64,000 bases of DNA from Wuchereria bancrofti (lineage: Eukaryota > Nematoda > Chromadorea > Rhabditida > Onchocercidae): positions 333,396 to 397,395 of the forward strand of contig SSBO01000003.1 in the NCBI GenBank assembly GCA_005281725.1. Direction: 5' to 3'. A program made the position numbers and the translations under genes. Shown in pieces: positions 12,984 to 25,072 of this stretch; positions within the stretch are counted from its first letter, which is position 1; each line of letters begins with the position of its first letter. The notes below the pieces were generated by a model. It did no database searches and was not told the DNA's origin. It saw only the letters and a program-made list of their open reading frames with translations.

Positions 12984-15900
12984 ACGTAGAATCAGAGGAA
13001 TGGTATCCGAAGCATGTTACCGACTTGCACCGTATCTGTGACAAAATCATCATGTACGATCCAAGCAATTCCTCTGGATTGGATGCAAATCATCCTGTCA
13101 GTTTGACAATTTAAATAAATATAATAGAACTAGTTAAAACTAATTAGTACTACGACAATCTTTTTATTATCCTAATTAGGAGTATTATCCTAATTAAGCC
13201 GATTAACACTTGATGTTTTACTTTTAAACATTGCTGTACTGAAAATTTTACAGAGTTTTAAAGATAAGGAATATCGGAAGAGACGAGAATGGTTTTTGAA
13301 AATTTCGAATGATTATAAACAGTAAGTTATATTCTTGAATACTACTACTACTACTACTAAGTTTTAATTTATGAGCTAGAATTATTTTTGAATTCATTTT
13401 CATATAATAATTGAATGAAATTAATGATTACCAATACATAAATGCAAATTTCATGGTAATGGTGAAAGCATTTTTTCAAAGATCAAATTCATTTTGTTTA
13501 GATTTCCAACTATGATAAATTCATGTTTTTTTGATTGTACAGACAAAGAAGGCATTTTTTTCAAATGAAATATTTAAAACTATTCCATCTGCTGCCAAAA
13601 AGTGGTAAAAAACGAAATTGTTTTGCATAGAAATATATAGCTTTTTCAGTGTTTTTCATTAAATAATTTTTCAAAATTGATAGATTAATAAGTTTAAATA
13701 TTAATTTTATAAAATTTATTTTAACAGTGGGTCACCAATACCACGAATCGATTACACAGCAGCAGAAACCAGAACATGGTATGTGTCGTTATTGATACTT
13801 TAAAGTGCTTTTCTAGAATGATATTAATGAATTAGAATTGTGGTAAATAATTAATAATAATAATAATAATAACAATAACAATAACAATAATAATAACACC
13901 AAAGTTTAATTATATTTTAATTTGCCATTTGGATATTTCTAATATTATTTAACTATTGAAAACTTTCATTTAATTCATTAAATAACGCAAGTAGTCAATA
14001 AAATCTGATAGCTCATTAATATTTCTCAGGTGTACAATTTATCGTGATCTGAAAATATTGCATAATAAATTTGCTTGCAAAGAATTTTTGGACAATTTTA
14101 AATTGCTCGAGGAACAATGCGGTTATTCTGAAAATCAAATTCCACAGCTGGAAGATATTTCAAACTATCTTCAAAGTCTGCTTTTAAAACAATTTTGTTA
14201 TCTCGAAAGTTTCTTATAACTTTTGCATTGCATTTTCGCAATTGAAAAACACTTGTGACAGTTCTTTTAGATTTATTAAAATCAAATGAAATATTTAAAA
14301 TAGAATTAATCCATCGTTCATCGGCACTTTCAGCCTTTCATCTAATACTGCCATCAAAATTCCTGTTTATCGGGCGTTGAATGCAAATACTAAGTTTGCG
14401 CAAATGGATGAGTGAAAAAATAAATTTTCAAATCGGCAAAACTGTCCGATATTGAAATAATATCAGCGTAGTTCTCTGATAATTTAGTTAGAAAAAACGC
14501 AGCTATTTATGGTTTCAATTTTTGCAAAAAATTTCAACACTGTAAAGTTGGAAAAGTTCAAATTGCCACCAATTCTAAATCTAATCTAATTTAATCTCAT
14601 ATAGTGTTATTACAGGATTGAATTACTTTCTCAATTTTTAATCTCTTCAATTTTTAATTTTTAATCTCTTCAATTATCATTTTTTTCATTTATTTTTTAG
14701 CTAAAACTGGCTTCACCTTACGTCCATGCGGTGGTTATTTAACACCTCGAAATTTTCTCAATTCACTAGCATTTCGTGTATTTTGCTGTACGCAATATAT
14801 ACGCCATTATACTGATCCACATTATACACCTGAACCGTAAGCTTTAAAAAAAACAAAAACAAAAAAAACAAAAAACAAAATGAGAAAAGGTAAGTATGTA
14901 TATTTAATGATAATATTAAATTATTTTTTAAAAAAAAAAATGAATATTTTGAAATGATTATTTAGAGATTTATGTCATGAATTACTTGGTCATATGGCAA
15001 TGTTTTTAAATCCAACATATGCTCAACTTAGTCAAGAAATTGGAATTGCAAGTCTTAACTGCTCTGAAAAAGACTGTGATGCATTGATACGGGTTTGTTC
15101 TATTTCATTTTGTAATTTAAAAAATTCTCTTAACTTTTTCCATTTTTTTTTTTTAAATCATTAAAATTAGTGAGTAAAGTTTTTTTTTTTTTCTCTTTTT
15201 CAGCTCTATTTCTTCACATTTGAATTTGGTCTATTGGTTGAAGGTGAAAAATTTGATGAAAAAAAACGAAATTTGAAGGTTTATGGTGCAGGATTGCTTT
15301 CATGTTTTGATGAATTACAGGTATAATTTGTTGAATGTTTAAAGAAAGATTAGTTATGCATGCAAAATTAAAAATAATTCATTACTTTTTCAGTTTTCTG
15401 TATCACCTGATGCTAAAATTTATCCATTTGAGCCAAATGATGCAATTGAAATGGAGCCTGAAGTTACCAAATTTCAAAAGGGTTATTTCTATTCGATGAC
15501 CATTGATGAGGCATTTCATAAAATAAAGTATGTAATTATTGAAATATGTAATTAAAAGAACAATCTATCTCATTTATTACTATCTTGAAAATAAAAATTG
15601 TTTATTCCAACTAGTGTAAAAGATTTTTAATCTATCCTATTACTATCTTTAGTCTTATTTCTGTTTTACTGGCTCTTCATTTCAATCTGATTAAAAAGAA
15701 AAAAAAAAAAACGAAAAATCGATCTTTAAAAAAAATTGCGCAGCGAAAATTTTGTCACTTGAAATTTAATTTCTATGACCTGTAGTTATTTATCACCAAA
15801 ATTTCAAGCATTATAATTTCTGCTGATTAGTTTTAAGTAAATTAAAATTTCATAAACATCACTGTAAGTTTTAGAAATAAACCAAAGTTTAAATAAATGA

Positions 15901-16246
15901 TTGTTATATAATCAAAAATCAACAAAGATTTGTGATATCACAAATAATTTGAAATAATTTTCACTTTTCTCTACTTTCAATTAATGTTTTAAGAGTTAGT
16001 GATTAGATAAGAAGCTAAATAAGCAAATTTTTTTCAATCATTGATTATGGCATGCTAGTAGTTTTTAAGTAATTCGTAAAAATGTTTACGAAATGGATTC
16101 ATTTTTCAGTATTTCCAGGAAGTATCATTATCGAATTAATTAAATTTAATTCTAGGTCTTATATTTCAACAATTAAAAGACCATATTCATTCCATTACGA
16201 TCCGCTTACACAATCAATGAAAAAATTAACGAATGGTTTACACTGA
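12984..16246 (+). CDS. tph-1: Tryptophan 5-hydroxylase-like aromatic amino acid hydroxylase, catalytic domain (5' end not found)
   Basis: Biopterin- and iron-dependent hydroxylase; the TPH family converts tryptophan to 5-hydroxytryptophan, the first step of serotonin synthesis. Nine exons join in phase: 12984-13096, 13254-13321, 13728-13778, 14030-14175, 14701-14836, 14966-15092, 15204-15320, 15394-15527, 16156-16246, giving 326 residues. Visible landmarks are [11 protein letters not shown], the DIPQLED-like block [32 protein letters not shown] with both iron histidines, and the third ligand Glu in FFTFEFGL. The block [18 protein letters not shown] and the segment [14 protein letters not shown] resemble TPH more than phenylalanine or tyrosine hydroxylase, but paralogue choice is inference. 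The first exon found starts in phase 2, so upstream exons carrying the regulatory region must exist or be lost. The stop comes straight after the [10 protein letters not shown] end, so the usual C-terminal tetramerisation helix (about 40 residues) is absent. Confidence 0.88.
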
Positions 16247-16444
16247 TAAATGTGTATTCAGTTATACGAAATGAAATTAACAATTATCGTTTGACGTACA
16301 AATGATAAAATAACTTTATAATTAATTTTAATTCTTATCTTCTGAGTCATTCCTATTCTTTTTTCAAATCTAAATAAGTAGCATTTTGTTGGGTAAAATT
16401 CATAATATTAATTTTTCATTCATGATACTGTTATATTTATTTGC

Positions 16445-16468
16445 AATAAATTTGATATTTGCAATAAA
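16445..16468 (+). terminator. Polyadenylation signals of the hydroxylase gene
   Basis: Two AATAAA hexamers, at 16445-16450 and 16463-16468, lie in a short direct repeat about 200 bases after the hydroxylase stop. This is a normal animal 3' UTR length and supports 16246 as the true end of the reading frame. Confidence 0.5.
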
Positions 16469-16682
16469 TTTGATATTTGCTTCTGTTTTTTTTTCATTCT
16501 TTATTTGCAAATTGTATTATTTGCGATGTTCTATAAAGATTTGAACAAGTTAACTTGAAGTAATCTGAGATTAACTAAAACTTTCAAATCTTAATTTAAT
16601 TCAAGCAATTCAATGAAATGAAAGACAAATTTCGATGTCGCAATGTTATTGCCTGAATGTTGTATAATTGTGCCCTGTAGGT

Positions 16683-16770
16683 TATTATTATTATTTATTA
16701 TTATTATCATTATTATTAATTATTATTATTATCAATTATTATTATTTCCACTATTATTATTATTATTACA
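16683..16770. repeat. TTA trinucleotide-rich tract
   Basis: Imperfect TTA/ATT repeats fill this stretch between the hydroxylase and pseudokinase genes. An open frame across it is low-complexity leucine and isoleucine and is not a gene. Confidence 0.75.
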
Positions 16771-17141
16771 AATTGTGGACAAATATTTCGAAATTTTAAC
16801 AAAGATTTTAACAATTGGTTACGATCAACTGATTAGATTTGAATCGAAAATTCCATTCAGAAATAGTTTCTACGAAAAAAAAGAAATACTGAAATGATAT
16901 CATAGATTACTTATTTTTGATCATCTATTAAGTGAGATAGTTCAGTTATTACTCAAATTTCAATTATTGGCTCATTTTAAATTTTTGTTTCATAATCGCC
17001 ACTTTATGACGTAACATAATAATTTTTTAGCAAATAGCACCATTTAAAAAATACATAATAGTATTGTATTTTACCATTTTATAATACGATATCGTCGTGT
17101 TCGGTTGTATTTACGCTAATTAATTCGACGAAAAGTCAGAA

Positions 17142-20100
17142 ATGACAATGTCAATCTTAAATGGACATAATCATGATAAAGTACCATTAACTGATGATAA
17201 TGTTAAATCAGGTTGCACAAATTTTGTTTCAGTAAAATGAAATACGTGAAGAGAAAATATGATTTTATTTTCTATTCCAAGAGATGAACTTGAACTATTT
17301 TTTAAATTATGAAGTAGAGTAACTGTTGCTAATAATAAGGTTAGTAATGATTTTTGAAATGTTGAATGCTTGAAAATTCAATAATTCAAAATGGTCTCTC
17401 CTTTTTCTTATCAGTTCTTAGTTTACATATCGAATTTTAAATGTTATCTTAAATTATAATCTGCCACAAAATTATGTGCTCGATTAATGGCTAGCTTTTA
17501 AAAAAAAAAAAAAAACTAATCGATAGTTCATATGTCAACAAAATTACTTCTACACTTCTACAAATTGCGCTTATTTTCTCAGAACAAATGGCGCAGTGGA
17601 CTTAGTACTGTTATTAAGTAGATGTTTACTTTATCAGAATTCAATTTCAATTTCATTTCTTCCAAATACTCATTTATTTATCTTTCTATGGCAAAATGGA
17701 ATTTAATTTTTGATAATTTAACACGATAGAAAGATTTAATCTTTTTTTTATCAACAGATTCTTCTTCGGTAACAACAGATCTGCAAATAATTGATGCAGC
17801 ATATGATTTTTGTCAACGATTGAAGGCACGAAATTTATTCTTCAGAAAATCTCAAGCAGAAGGCATTGAAGATCGAAAATGTGTTCAGAGTGGTTTGTTT
17901 TTTCAGTTCTACTTTTTTTAATTCTGTTCTTAAACAAAAGTTAAATTTAATGGAAATCATGAAAAATTAGTGCTGAAAGTTTATTTTTCATTTTATCATT
18001 TTTTACATATTGCTTTTTAATTCATTCTTTCATTTCCAGTTTTTTTTTTTTCAAGTTTCAAATTATATCCTTATGAGAAAATGATTACTTTGGAAAGTAA
18101 ATAGATAAGTCATTTATTTCATCTAAATGAATAACTTCTTTTTATCAAGGAGAATTGCCTGCAAATTCAAAATCTCAAAAAATAAATGCGACAACACGTG
18201 ATATGAATGAACTTGTCAAAGGGTGGTAATAATTTATAATAAACTTTAGTGAATAATTAACTTATGAATAATTCACAAAAAAAAAATAATTATTTTATTA
18301 GCTGTGAATAAGTTATTTTACAAATAGTTTACAAATAATTAATTTACAAGGATGAAAAGAGCACGTAAATTTCGGAAATAATTTTTTCTTTATCGTTAAG
18401 TACCTTTTACTAATGAGATCATAATTCATTTGCAAGATTTTTGATTAATGTTCATTTGATTGATATCGAAATGTTTGCCCTTCTTTCTATATTTGGCAGT
18501 TAATTTTCATTGATTTAAATTTTTCTCAAAATAAAATTAAATTCTTCTCAAAATAAAATTAAATTCTTCTCAAAATAAAATTATCTTTTACAGTGTATAT
18601 CCGATATATTCAAAATCAGGTCGACGTTATATTGTCAAAGTTTCACCTGGTGGAAGCTTAGAAGCATCATTGCTTTTACAGGTTCACTTCTTTTTGAGTA
18701 TCAAATTTCAAAAAAAAAAAAAACCTTATGGGCTTTATAAGTTTATGTTTTCATAAATATGAGCTAAATTAAAATTAAAAATAAGCTCGACATTTTTTCC
18801 AACAAATTGCAGGCCAAAAAATTAAATGAAAATAATACATCGAAGGATGTATGTTTGCCACTTCTTGTTGATCATTATTATCATCATATGGTAAGAGATA
18901 TAATTTTTTACAACCATAATTTTTTTTATCACAAAATTCTTATCACAAAAATAAAACGTATAAAAAGCTTTATTGGCATTATTTTGATGATAAGAGCCAA
19001 GTCACGCTATTCTGCATAAAGCCAAGTCACACATATGTTGGATAGAGCCAAGTCATACAAATCCTGCATAAAGCCAAGCCACACATATCCTACATAAAGC
19101 CAAGTCATACAAATACTGCATAGAGCCAAGCCACACATATCCTGCATAAAGCCAAGTCACACAGATACTGCACAGAGCCAAGTCACGTTATTCTGCATAA
19201 AGCCAAGTCACACATATGTTGAATAGAGCCAAGTCATACAAATCCTGCATAAAGCCAAGCCACACATATCCTACATAAAGCCAAGTCATACAAATACTGC
19301 ATAGAGCCAAGCCACACATATCCTGCATAAAGCCAAGTCACACAGATACTGCACAGAGCCAAGTCACGTTATTCTGCATAAAGCCAAGTCACACATATGT
19401 TGAATAGAGCCAAGTTATACAAATCCTGCTTAAAGCCAAGCCACACATATCCTGCATAGAGCCAAGTCACCCATATGCTGAATAGAGCCAAGTCATATAT
19501 TATTTAAGAATCTAATTTCAGTCAAGTACCAATTTCTTCATACTTGAATTCTGCCAGTACGGTTCGTTGGAGAAGTTACTTGCGGAGAGTGGCGCAGTAC
19601 CCATACATAAACAATATATCGCCAAAATTTTACGTGGAGTTACCACGGCGCTCTATTTCTTGCACTCGTAACTTCTCACTTTTCTCTCTCTCTCCCTCCC
19701 TCTCTCTCTCTCTCTATGATACTATTTTAAGCAAAAAAATTTTTAAAAAAAGCAATATTTTCCTGAATCCATTTACCTATCTTATTGATAAATATTATCG
19801 ATAGTGGTTAGATAACGTCAAATGAAGACGGGAAACGTACTCGAAAATATTTTCGAGTATTATTTTTTCGAGTACTATTTTTTAAATTAATTCATCCATG
19901 CTCAAATCAACAAACATATCATAATACTTTGTGATCAAATAAAGTTTTAAACCTACTAAAATCTATTTGCGTGTAATCATCAGATAAATTACAACGAAAG
20001 ATTTAATTGTTATTATCTATAATTCTTAAATTTACATCACCATTATGAATCACTTAACTTAACAACTTTGATATTTTCAATATTTAAACTATTATTGCTA

Positions 20101-20893
20101 TTTTCTACTTTTTTTTTTTTTAATTGAATATTCAAAAATGAGTAATAACCTGTATCATTGAGTAATATTAAATATAAATTTATAGTCAGTGCATTTATCA
20201 TGGAACAATTTGTACAGCTAATATTTTGGTTGATCATCATATGACAGGTCGATTGATCGGTCTTACAGAAGCAAAAGAAATTGTTGAAAATATGAATAAA
20301 AATAGACATTTATGTTTACCTATGTATGCTGCACCAGAATCTATTCATCCTGAGTAGGTGTAATTATCATTAAATTTCATAAATTTTCATTATTATCATC
20401 AAATACTTTTGTAAAAGAAGAAGCGCTAATGATTTATGAAAGTAAAATTGATTATATTTAAATCATTGCTGTAAAAGAGCCGAATTATTACCGCAAGATA
20501 TGTTTGCAATGGGTGTTGTATTATATCGATGTCTCATTGGTCGTATGCCGAAAAGAAAACCGAATAGAACGGTAAGCAATACCTAAGCCATTTGTAGTTT
20601 ATTTTCAAATTTCTTGAATTAAATTAAATTTTATCTCTATGCATAGATTTTGATTCATTTCTTTAAATATCATTGATGATTGATAGAAGTTAGTAATATT
20701 GTTGCAGATTGATTATCATGGAGTAAAATCATCAATCAATTTACCAATAGATTCAAAAATGTGGCATACCACACAACTTTTAATGTCTGAACGTTTAGAT
20801 ATGAGATTGACCGCTGGTCAGTTATTGCATACCGATTGGATTGAGAATGCTGCCAACACTCCCATAACACAAATTTTCAATTGGAATAATTGA
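17142..20893 (+). CDS. Pseudokinase (protein-kinase fold, catalytic residues lost)
   Basis: Nine exons close in frame from ATG to TGA: 17142-17211, 17758-17889, 18150-18222, 18594-18681, 18813-18890, 19522-19667, 20186-20353, 20478-20571, 20708-20893; 344 residues. The N-terminal third is unrecognised. The kinase fold follows: RRYIVKV (a possible beta-3 lysine), FFILEFCQYGSLEKLL (hinge and alpha-D), ILRGVTTALYFLHS (alpha-E), then IYHGTICTANILVD where active kinases have HRDxKxxN, IGLTEA where DFG is expected, MYAAPESIHP (APE), DMFAMGVVLYRCL (alpha-F) and MRLTAGQLLHTDWI (alpha-G to I). The catalytic Asp of HRD and the metal Asp of DFG are both gone, as is a glycine-rich loop, so phosphotransfer is unlikely. 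The preserved fold suggests a scaffold or allosteric role; that is inference. I could not assign a family. Intron 5 is filled by a tandem repeat. Confidence 0.82.
18995..19500. repeat. 25-26-bp minisatellite with 181-bp higher-order structure, in pseudokinase intron 5
   Basis: Monomers begin AGCCAAGTCACA or AGCCAAGCCACA and are 25 or 26 bases long. Seven variant monomers make a 181-base block: the variant GTCACGTTATTCTGCATAA recurs near 19000, 19181 and 19362. A third block is partial. The array stops about 20 bases before the acceptor of exon 6. Confidence 0.93.
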
Positions 20894-21023
20894 AATTTAT
20901 ATTGCAAATTTATTAAAATTAAAATATTAATGTCGACGGATATGTGCAAAGAAAAAAAAAATTTTAATGAGATTTGATGAGAAAATTTAACGGTTCATAT
21001 TGACAGGATCTCTCCCACTTCTC

Positions 21024-21029
21024 AATAAA
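21024..21029 (+). terminator. Polyadenylation signal of the pseudokinase gene
   Basis: AATAAA lies about 130 bases after the pseudokinase stop. The gene is tail-to-tail with the lactamase-like gene, whose stop is at 21577. Confidence 0.5.
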
Positions 21030-21560
21030 TTTTTCTTAGACTATATAAAAGGCAAAGGTCAGCAACTTTACTATTGAATTCGAATAGGCAAAATCGTCCA
21101 ACTCTAATCGTCGTACATTTTCCTGATAGTATGCCAACGACACATAAAAAAAGAGAGAGACTAATTTCACTTTAACAATTTTCAAATTTAAGTTTTTGCA
21201 TAAATACTTGAGTTGTTTGCTCTTGAGCTTCCAAAATATTTCAGTAAAATGGACAATTACAATAGATGTAGCTGAAAAGTTAGAATCATGCATATTTGGA
21301 ATGAGTCATTGTAAAATTGAAACCGAATCCGGTTTAATTTTATTCGATGCTGAATAAATATCAAATCTACGGAATCAGTTGCATTTCAAGTTTTGAAATT
21401 GCGCACCTCTAACATGTAGAATATAAATTGCAAATACAACGATAATATGCATAAGCACAACATAAAATTTATAAAATCAGCAAATAAATTTAGAATTTTT
21501 GCAAAATAAAAACAAGTTAAAAAAGTGAAAAGCTTCAAAGCAAATCAAAAGAGTTTTAGC

Positions 21561-21566
21561 TTTATT
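21561..21566 (-). terminator. Possible polyadenylation signal of the lactamase-like gene
   Basis: The minus strand reads AATAAA only 11 bases after the TAA stop. If used, the 3' UTR is very short. Other AT-rich candidates lie further downstream, towards 21340. Confidence 0.35.
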
Positions 21567-21576
21567 TAAAAAATAT

Positions 21577-24500
21577 TTATGTATCAGAAGCCAAAATCGT
21601 ATCATCTTCAAGCTGCATTGGAGCTGTTTGTTGAGGATTTTTAGATGAAGTGACTTCTAAGTTATTTTTTCCTGCAATGAAAGGAGAACTTTAGATTAAA
21701 AAAGAATTTCGAATCATTCCGAATTTAAAACTTAAATCAATTTCTGTCGATTGAAATGAGTTAATTAACTGGAAATTTCTAGTGCTCACAATAACAATAA
21801 TAGGCTGACAACAGTTTTTTGAGTGGTTGTGAAATGTCTAAAATATTTACAGATTGACCGATACCTTTGCAAAACGAAAAGATGGAACATTGTCAGAGTA
21901 TCTTACAAATTACTCAAAATTATACATAGAAAATTTAAAACAATTTTGAATAATTATAAGAAATGACCAACCTTCAACAGTTCTCGAGCTTTGTTCAATC
22001 TTTTCATCTGGAATTTCCTTCAGCAAATTATTTTCACGAAGACATTCATAAAGTGCATTTTGTAATCGTATAAATGTTACCGTTAAATCAGAATGTCCAA
22101 CCTTTAAACCATTACAGAGGTATGCAAATGCTACTTCATTTGCTAAATCCATTTTAACATTTTGACCACCTAATCCTGGATGACCAATTAACCATTGACC
22201 CTAAAAATGAACATTTTCCACATATGAAAATGGATCATATAGGTTTACAGAAGGTGATATTTTCTTAATGAGTGATATTAAATTAATTTATTTTGTCCAA
22301 ATTTCAGATGAAATTAAATGTTTGAAAGTGAAGAAATTAATTGATAAATTATCTGTAAATATATAGAATGTTTGATAATATTTTTTCAAATTATTATCAA
22401 CTATAATACCTGAGAATTCTTCGTATAGAAGAATCCTTTGCCAAATGATACATTACTTAATAACACTGAATCCATTTGATTCAAAACTATAGGATCGGAA
22501 AATAATTGTTCTAAAATTTCAGCTTTCAATAGTTTTCCTTCCACAATTAATGCATGAAGTTTTGCAAGTGATCGAGCAGTACCCATACCAGTTGCTGATG
22601 GTATATCCAAAGATCGAATATCTGGATTGTTGAAAATTGTAGCACTCTGGAAACTGTTTGTTAAATGGATATTTGTTAAATGTTTGAAGAAATTTTTACA
22701 TATTTTGAAATTAAAATATGATTAAAGATAAAATTTCAACTAACATATCATTCCGAGTAGTAATTCATCAGATTTTATTTAGTTAGAATAAAAACTTATC
22801 TGTCACATATGTTAATGACATTTGATGATCTATTTTTAAAAAAGTATTTTATGTTACCTGTTCACAACATGTTAACGTGAAAATACGGAAATAATCAAAT
22901 GTAGATATTTGTATATATGAATTATATGTAATGTTTATGTTTTGTTTGTTTATTAACAGTTACGTCAGAACTAGGTAATACGTATGAGAAACGTTAAAAC
23001 TTACGCTTCCCATCCAAGCAATATTCTGCTGTACATTACGAAACATTCGATTTCTCAAATTGATTGGCATAAATGCTCCATTCCAAAACATTTTTAATAG
23101 AGTTGGATATTGAATTAACTCTCGAGCAGCTAAAAATTTTGGCGTCCAAGCTAGTCGTGCTATCCTGTGTTCTAATTCTAATGGAGCGCCAATGACCAAA
23201 TCAAGATCTGAAAGTATTAATGCAAGTGAGAAATTCAAATAAAAACATCCAATAGTAACGGATGAGAGTAATCATATGATTAAAATGATTTTTAGGATTG
23301 TTTTCTCTATTAATTTATTAATTCAAATTTCTCTATTAATTTATTAATTCAAAAAAAAAAGTCAAATAAAATGTCTATTAATTTATTAATTCAAAAAAAT
23401 TCAAATAGGTATACTATGTGGCTCAGCTATTTCTTCCTTGAAAAATTGTGACAATGAACGTTTGCCAGGATCAATCCTTCTTATCAGCTGATCGATTAAC
23501 CAACCAAATGTCATTGCATGATAAGCAACCTCTTGTCCTGGTGTCCAATTTGGTTTTTGATCTTCAAAAATTTTTGACATTCGTCTCCAATCTCTAATAT
23601 CTGCTTCTTCAATCATTTTGTCAACGTAAGCCAAACCACCCTGTAATTTTATTTTCTTTCGTTTTTTTTTTTTTTTTTGACCGAATTTTTCTAATTTCCA
23701 CAAGAAAAAAAAAAGAAAAAAACTTCATACCTGATGTGAAAGTAATGTTTCGATTGTAATTTCCTCCTTATCATTTTGTCCAAATTCAGGCCAATATTTG
23801 GTGACTAAATCTTCGTACGCAACCAGGCCACGATCAATCAGCATCGCAAAACATATCGCACATATACTCTAAATCATAAATTTCTCCTTAAATTCAAACA
23901 AAAAGTAATATTGTAATGATGACTCATCAGCATCAAATGTTTTAATTAACTTTTAGCAGTTTTTTTTTTTTTCGTGGAAAATTTCTGTATTATTAAAAAT
24001 ACTTTTAATTATATAACCTTGGTAGAACTGAAAAGTAATGTCATTGTATCATTTTTCCATTTTCGATGAGATGTTGAATCTGCATATCCGCCCCATAAAT
24101 CAACCACTTTCTCACCTTTGAAATATGCCGCAAATGCTGCACCCTCACTTTCCCATCGTTGTGTGAAATTATTGCTAAAAAGATATTTTTAACTTTATTT
24201 GGAAAGTGGTATATCAATTTTATTTTCCTCGTTGAAAACGAGAAATTTACCGGTTCGTTATCGTTTAATTTCAATCAAATTTTAGAATGCATGATCGTTT
24301 TTTCCATCTTTCTCAACTTGTTTTATTTTCAAGATTTTGTTTTTGCAATTCTACCATTTGTAAATTCGTGGAAAATTTTTGTACGATTAAAAATACTTTT
24401 AATATATAACCTTGGTAGAACTGAAAAGCAATGTCATTGTATCATTTTTCCATTTGTATTTTGAGGCTAAATAAAATTTGAAATACTATAGTTAAGTTCA

Positions 24501-25072
24501 CTTTTAACTGTTTGAGGTAGAATTTTTCCAGGAGAATAAAGCGCTCATCGTTAATGTGATGTAAACTACTTTTTGGACTTTGACTAGATATAATAAAATT
24601 TGTTGCTAATCTTTTTTTTTTTTTTTTGAAAAAACTACATGCTATTTACATAATCTTTTATCTTATTTGATTAGTATTGCATTTCACTTAGCTTTTTCTC
24701 TTGTGTTCAAAAATTTTCTGAAATTATTCACGAAAATTTAGAATGTTGATGATTAAAAAACAAAGCACATAGCCTATTTTGGTTCCGAAAAAGGAAAGCA
24801 TGATGCTATCAAACAGAAAAATTTTTAATTCAATTCATAGCTACTTGGAATTTGCATTTATGTCTTTAAGTTTAAAATATCATTTAATAAATTTGTTGAA
24901 ATTAGATTAGACTAAATCTGAAATGCAGTACGAATTGGTTTTGTATATGTAAGTGTTGCTTTTTTTTTTTTATAAATTATTGAATCGAATAAATAACTTA
25001 CTGAAAAACTTGTTTAACTCTATCGAATCGTGAATCGCAATCGCCATCTACAATAATTGGAAGTCGAGGCAT
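21577..25072 (-). CDS. Serine beta-lactamase-like (LACT/LACTB/EstB family) protein
   Basis: Eight exons on the minus strand, 5' to 3': 25002-25072, 24018-24174, 23731-23868, 23415-23640, 23005-23207, 22410-22646, 21972-22200, 21577-21671. They total 1356 bases, in frame from ATG to TAA, 451 residues. The class C beta-lactamase / esterase fold is shown by WESEGAAFAAYFKGEKVVDL-like N-terminal strands, the active-site SxxK box in LLFSSTK (Ser73, Lys76), LLSHQGGLAY, the Tyr motif AYHAMTFGWL (Tyr162), and GHPGLGG near residue 350 in place of KTG. The family in C. elegans is the LACT group. Members act as hydrolases or possibly as non-enzymatic filaments (LACTB); which applies here is unknown. There is no signal peptide in the short N-terminus MPRLPIIVDGD. 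The tail after about residue 420 is polar and unstructured-looking. The SxxK Ser sits at an exon end, so exon 2 splicing decides activity. Confidence 0.88.
23971..24061. repeat. Direct duplication, copy 1 (exon 2 end and intron 2 start)
   Basis: About 90 bases beginning TTCGTGGAAAATTT and running to CATTTTTCCATTT; the second copy is at 24365-24454, 394 bases away in the same orientation. Differences are few single-base changes and one small indel, so the duplication seems recent. Confidence 0.8.
24411..24466 (-). pseudogene. Duplicated decoy copy of the active-site exon in intron 1 of the lactamase-like gene
   Basis: The end of exon 2 plus its splice donor and intron start (plus-strand 23971-24061) recurs almost unchanged at 24365-24454. 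The copy encodes KNDTMTLLFSSTK and keeps the GT donor. It also has an AG acceptor (TTTATTTAG on the minus strand) just before it. Joined to exon 1 it would be in the wrong phase and meet a TGA within about 25 bases, so it looks like a non-functional pseudoexon. Confidence 0.7.

Noticed and set aside
18995..19500. CRISPR-like spaced repeats
   Set aside because: The units are head-to-tail variants of one monomer with no unique spacers, inside a eukaryotic intron.
19544..19804. 86-codon plus-strand open frame over pseudokinase exon 6
   Set aside because: It is the wrong frame of exon 6 read on into the TC-rich intron; the correct frame continues the kinase fold.
24159..24464. 101-codon plus-strand open frame
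   Set aside because: It overlaps the lactamase-like exon 2, intron and duplicated copy on the other strand; it is a shadow.
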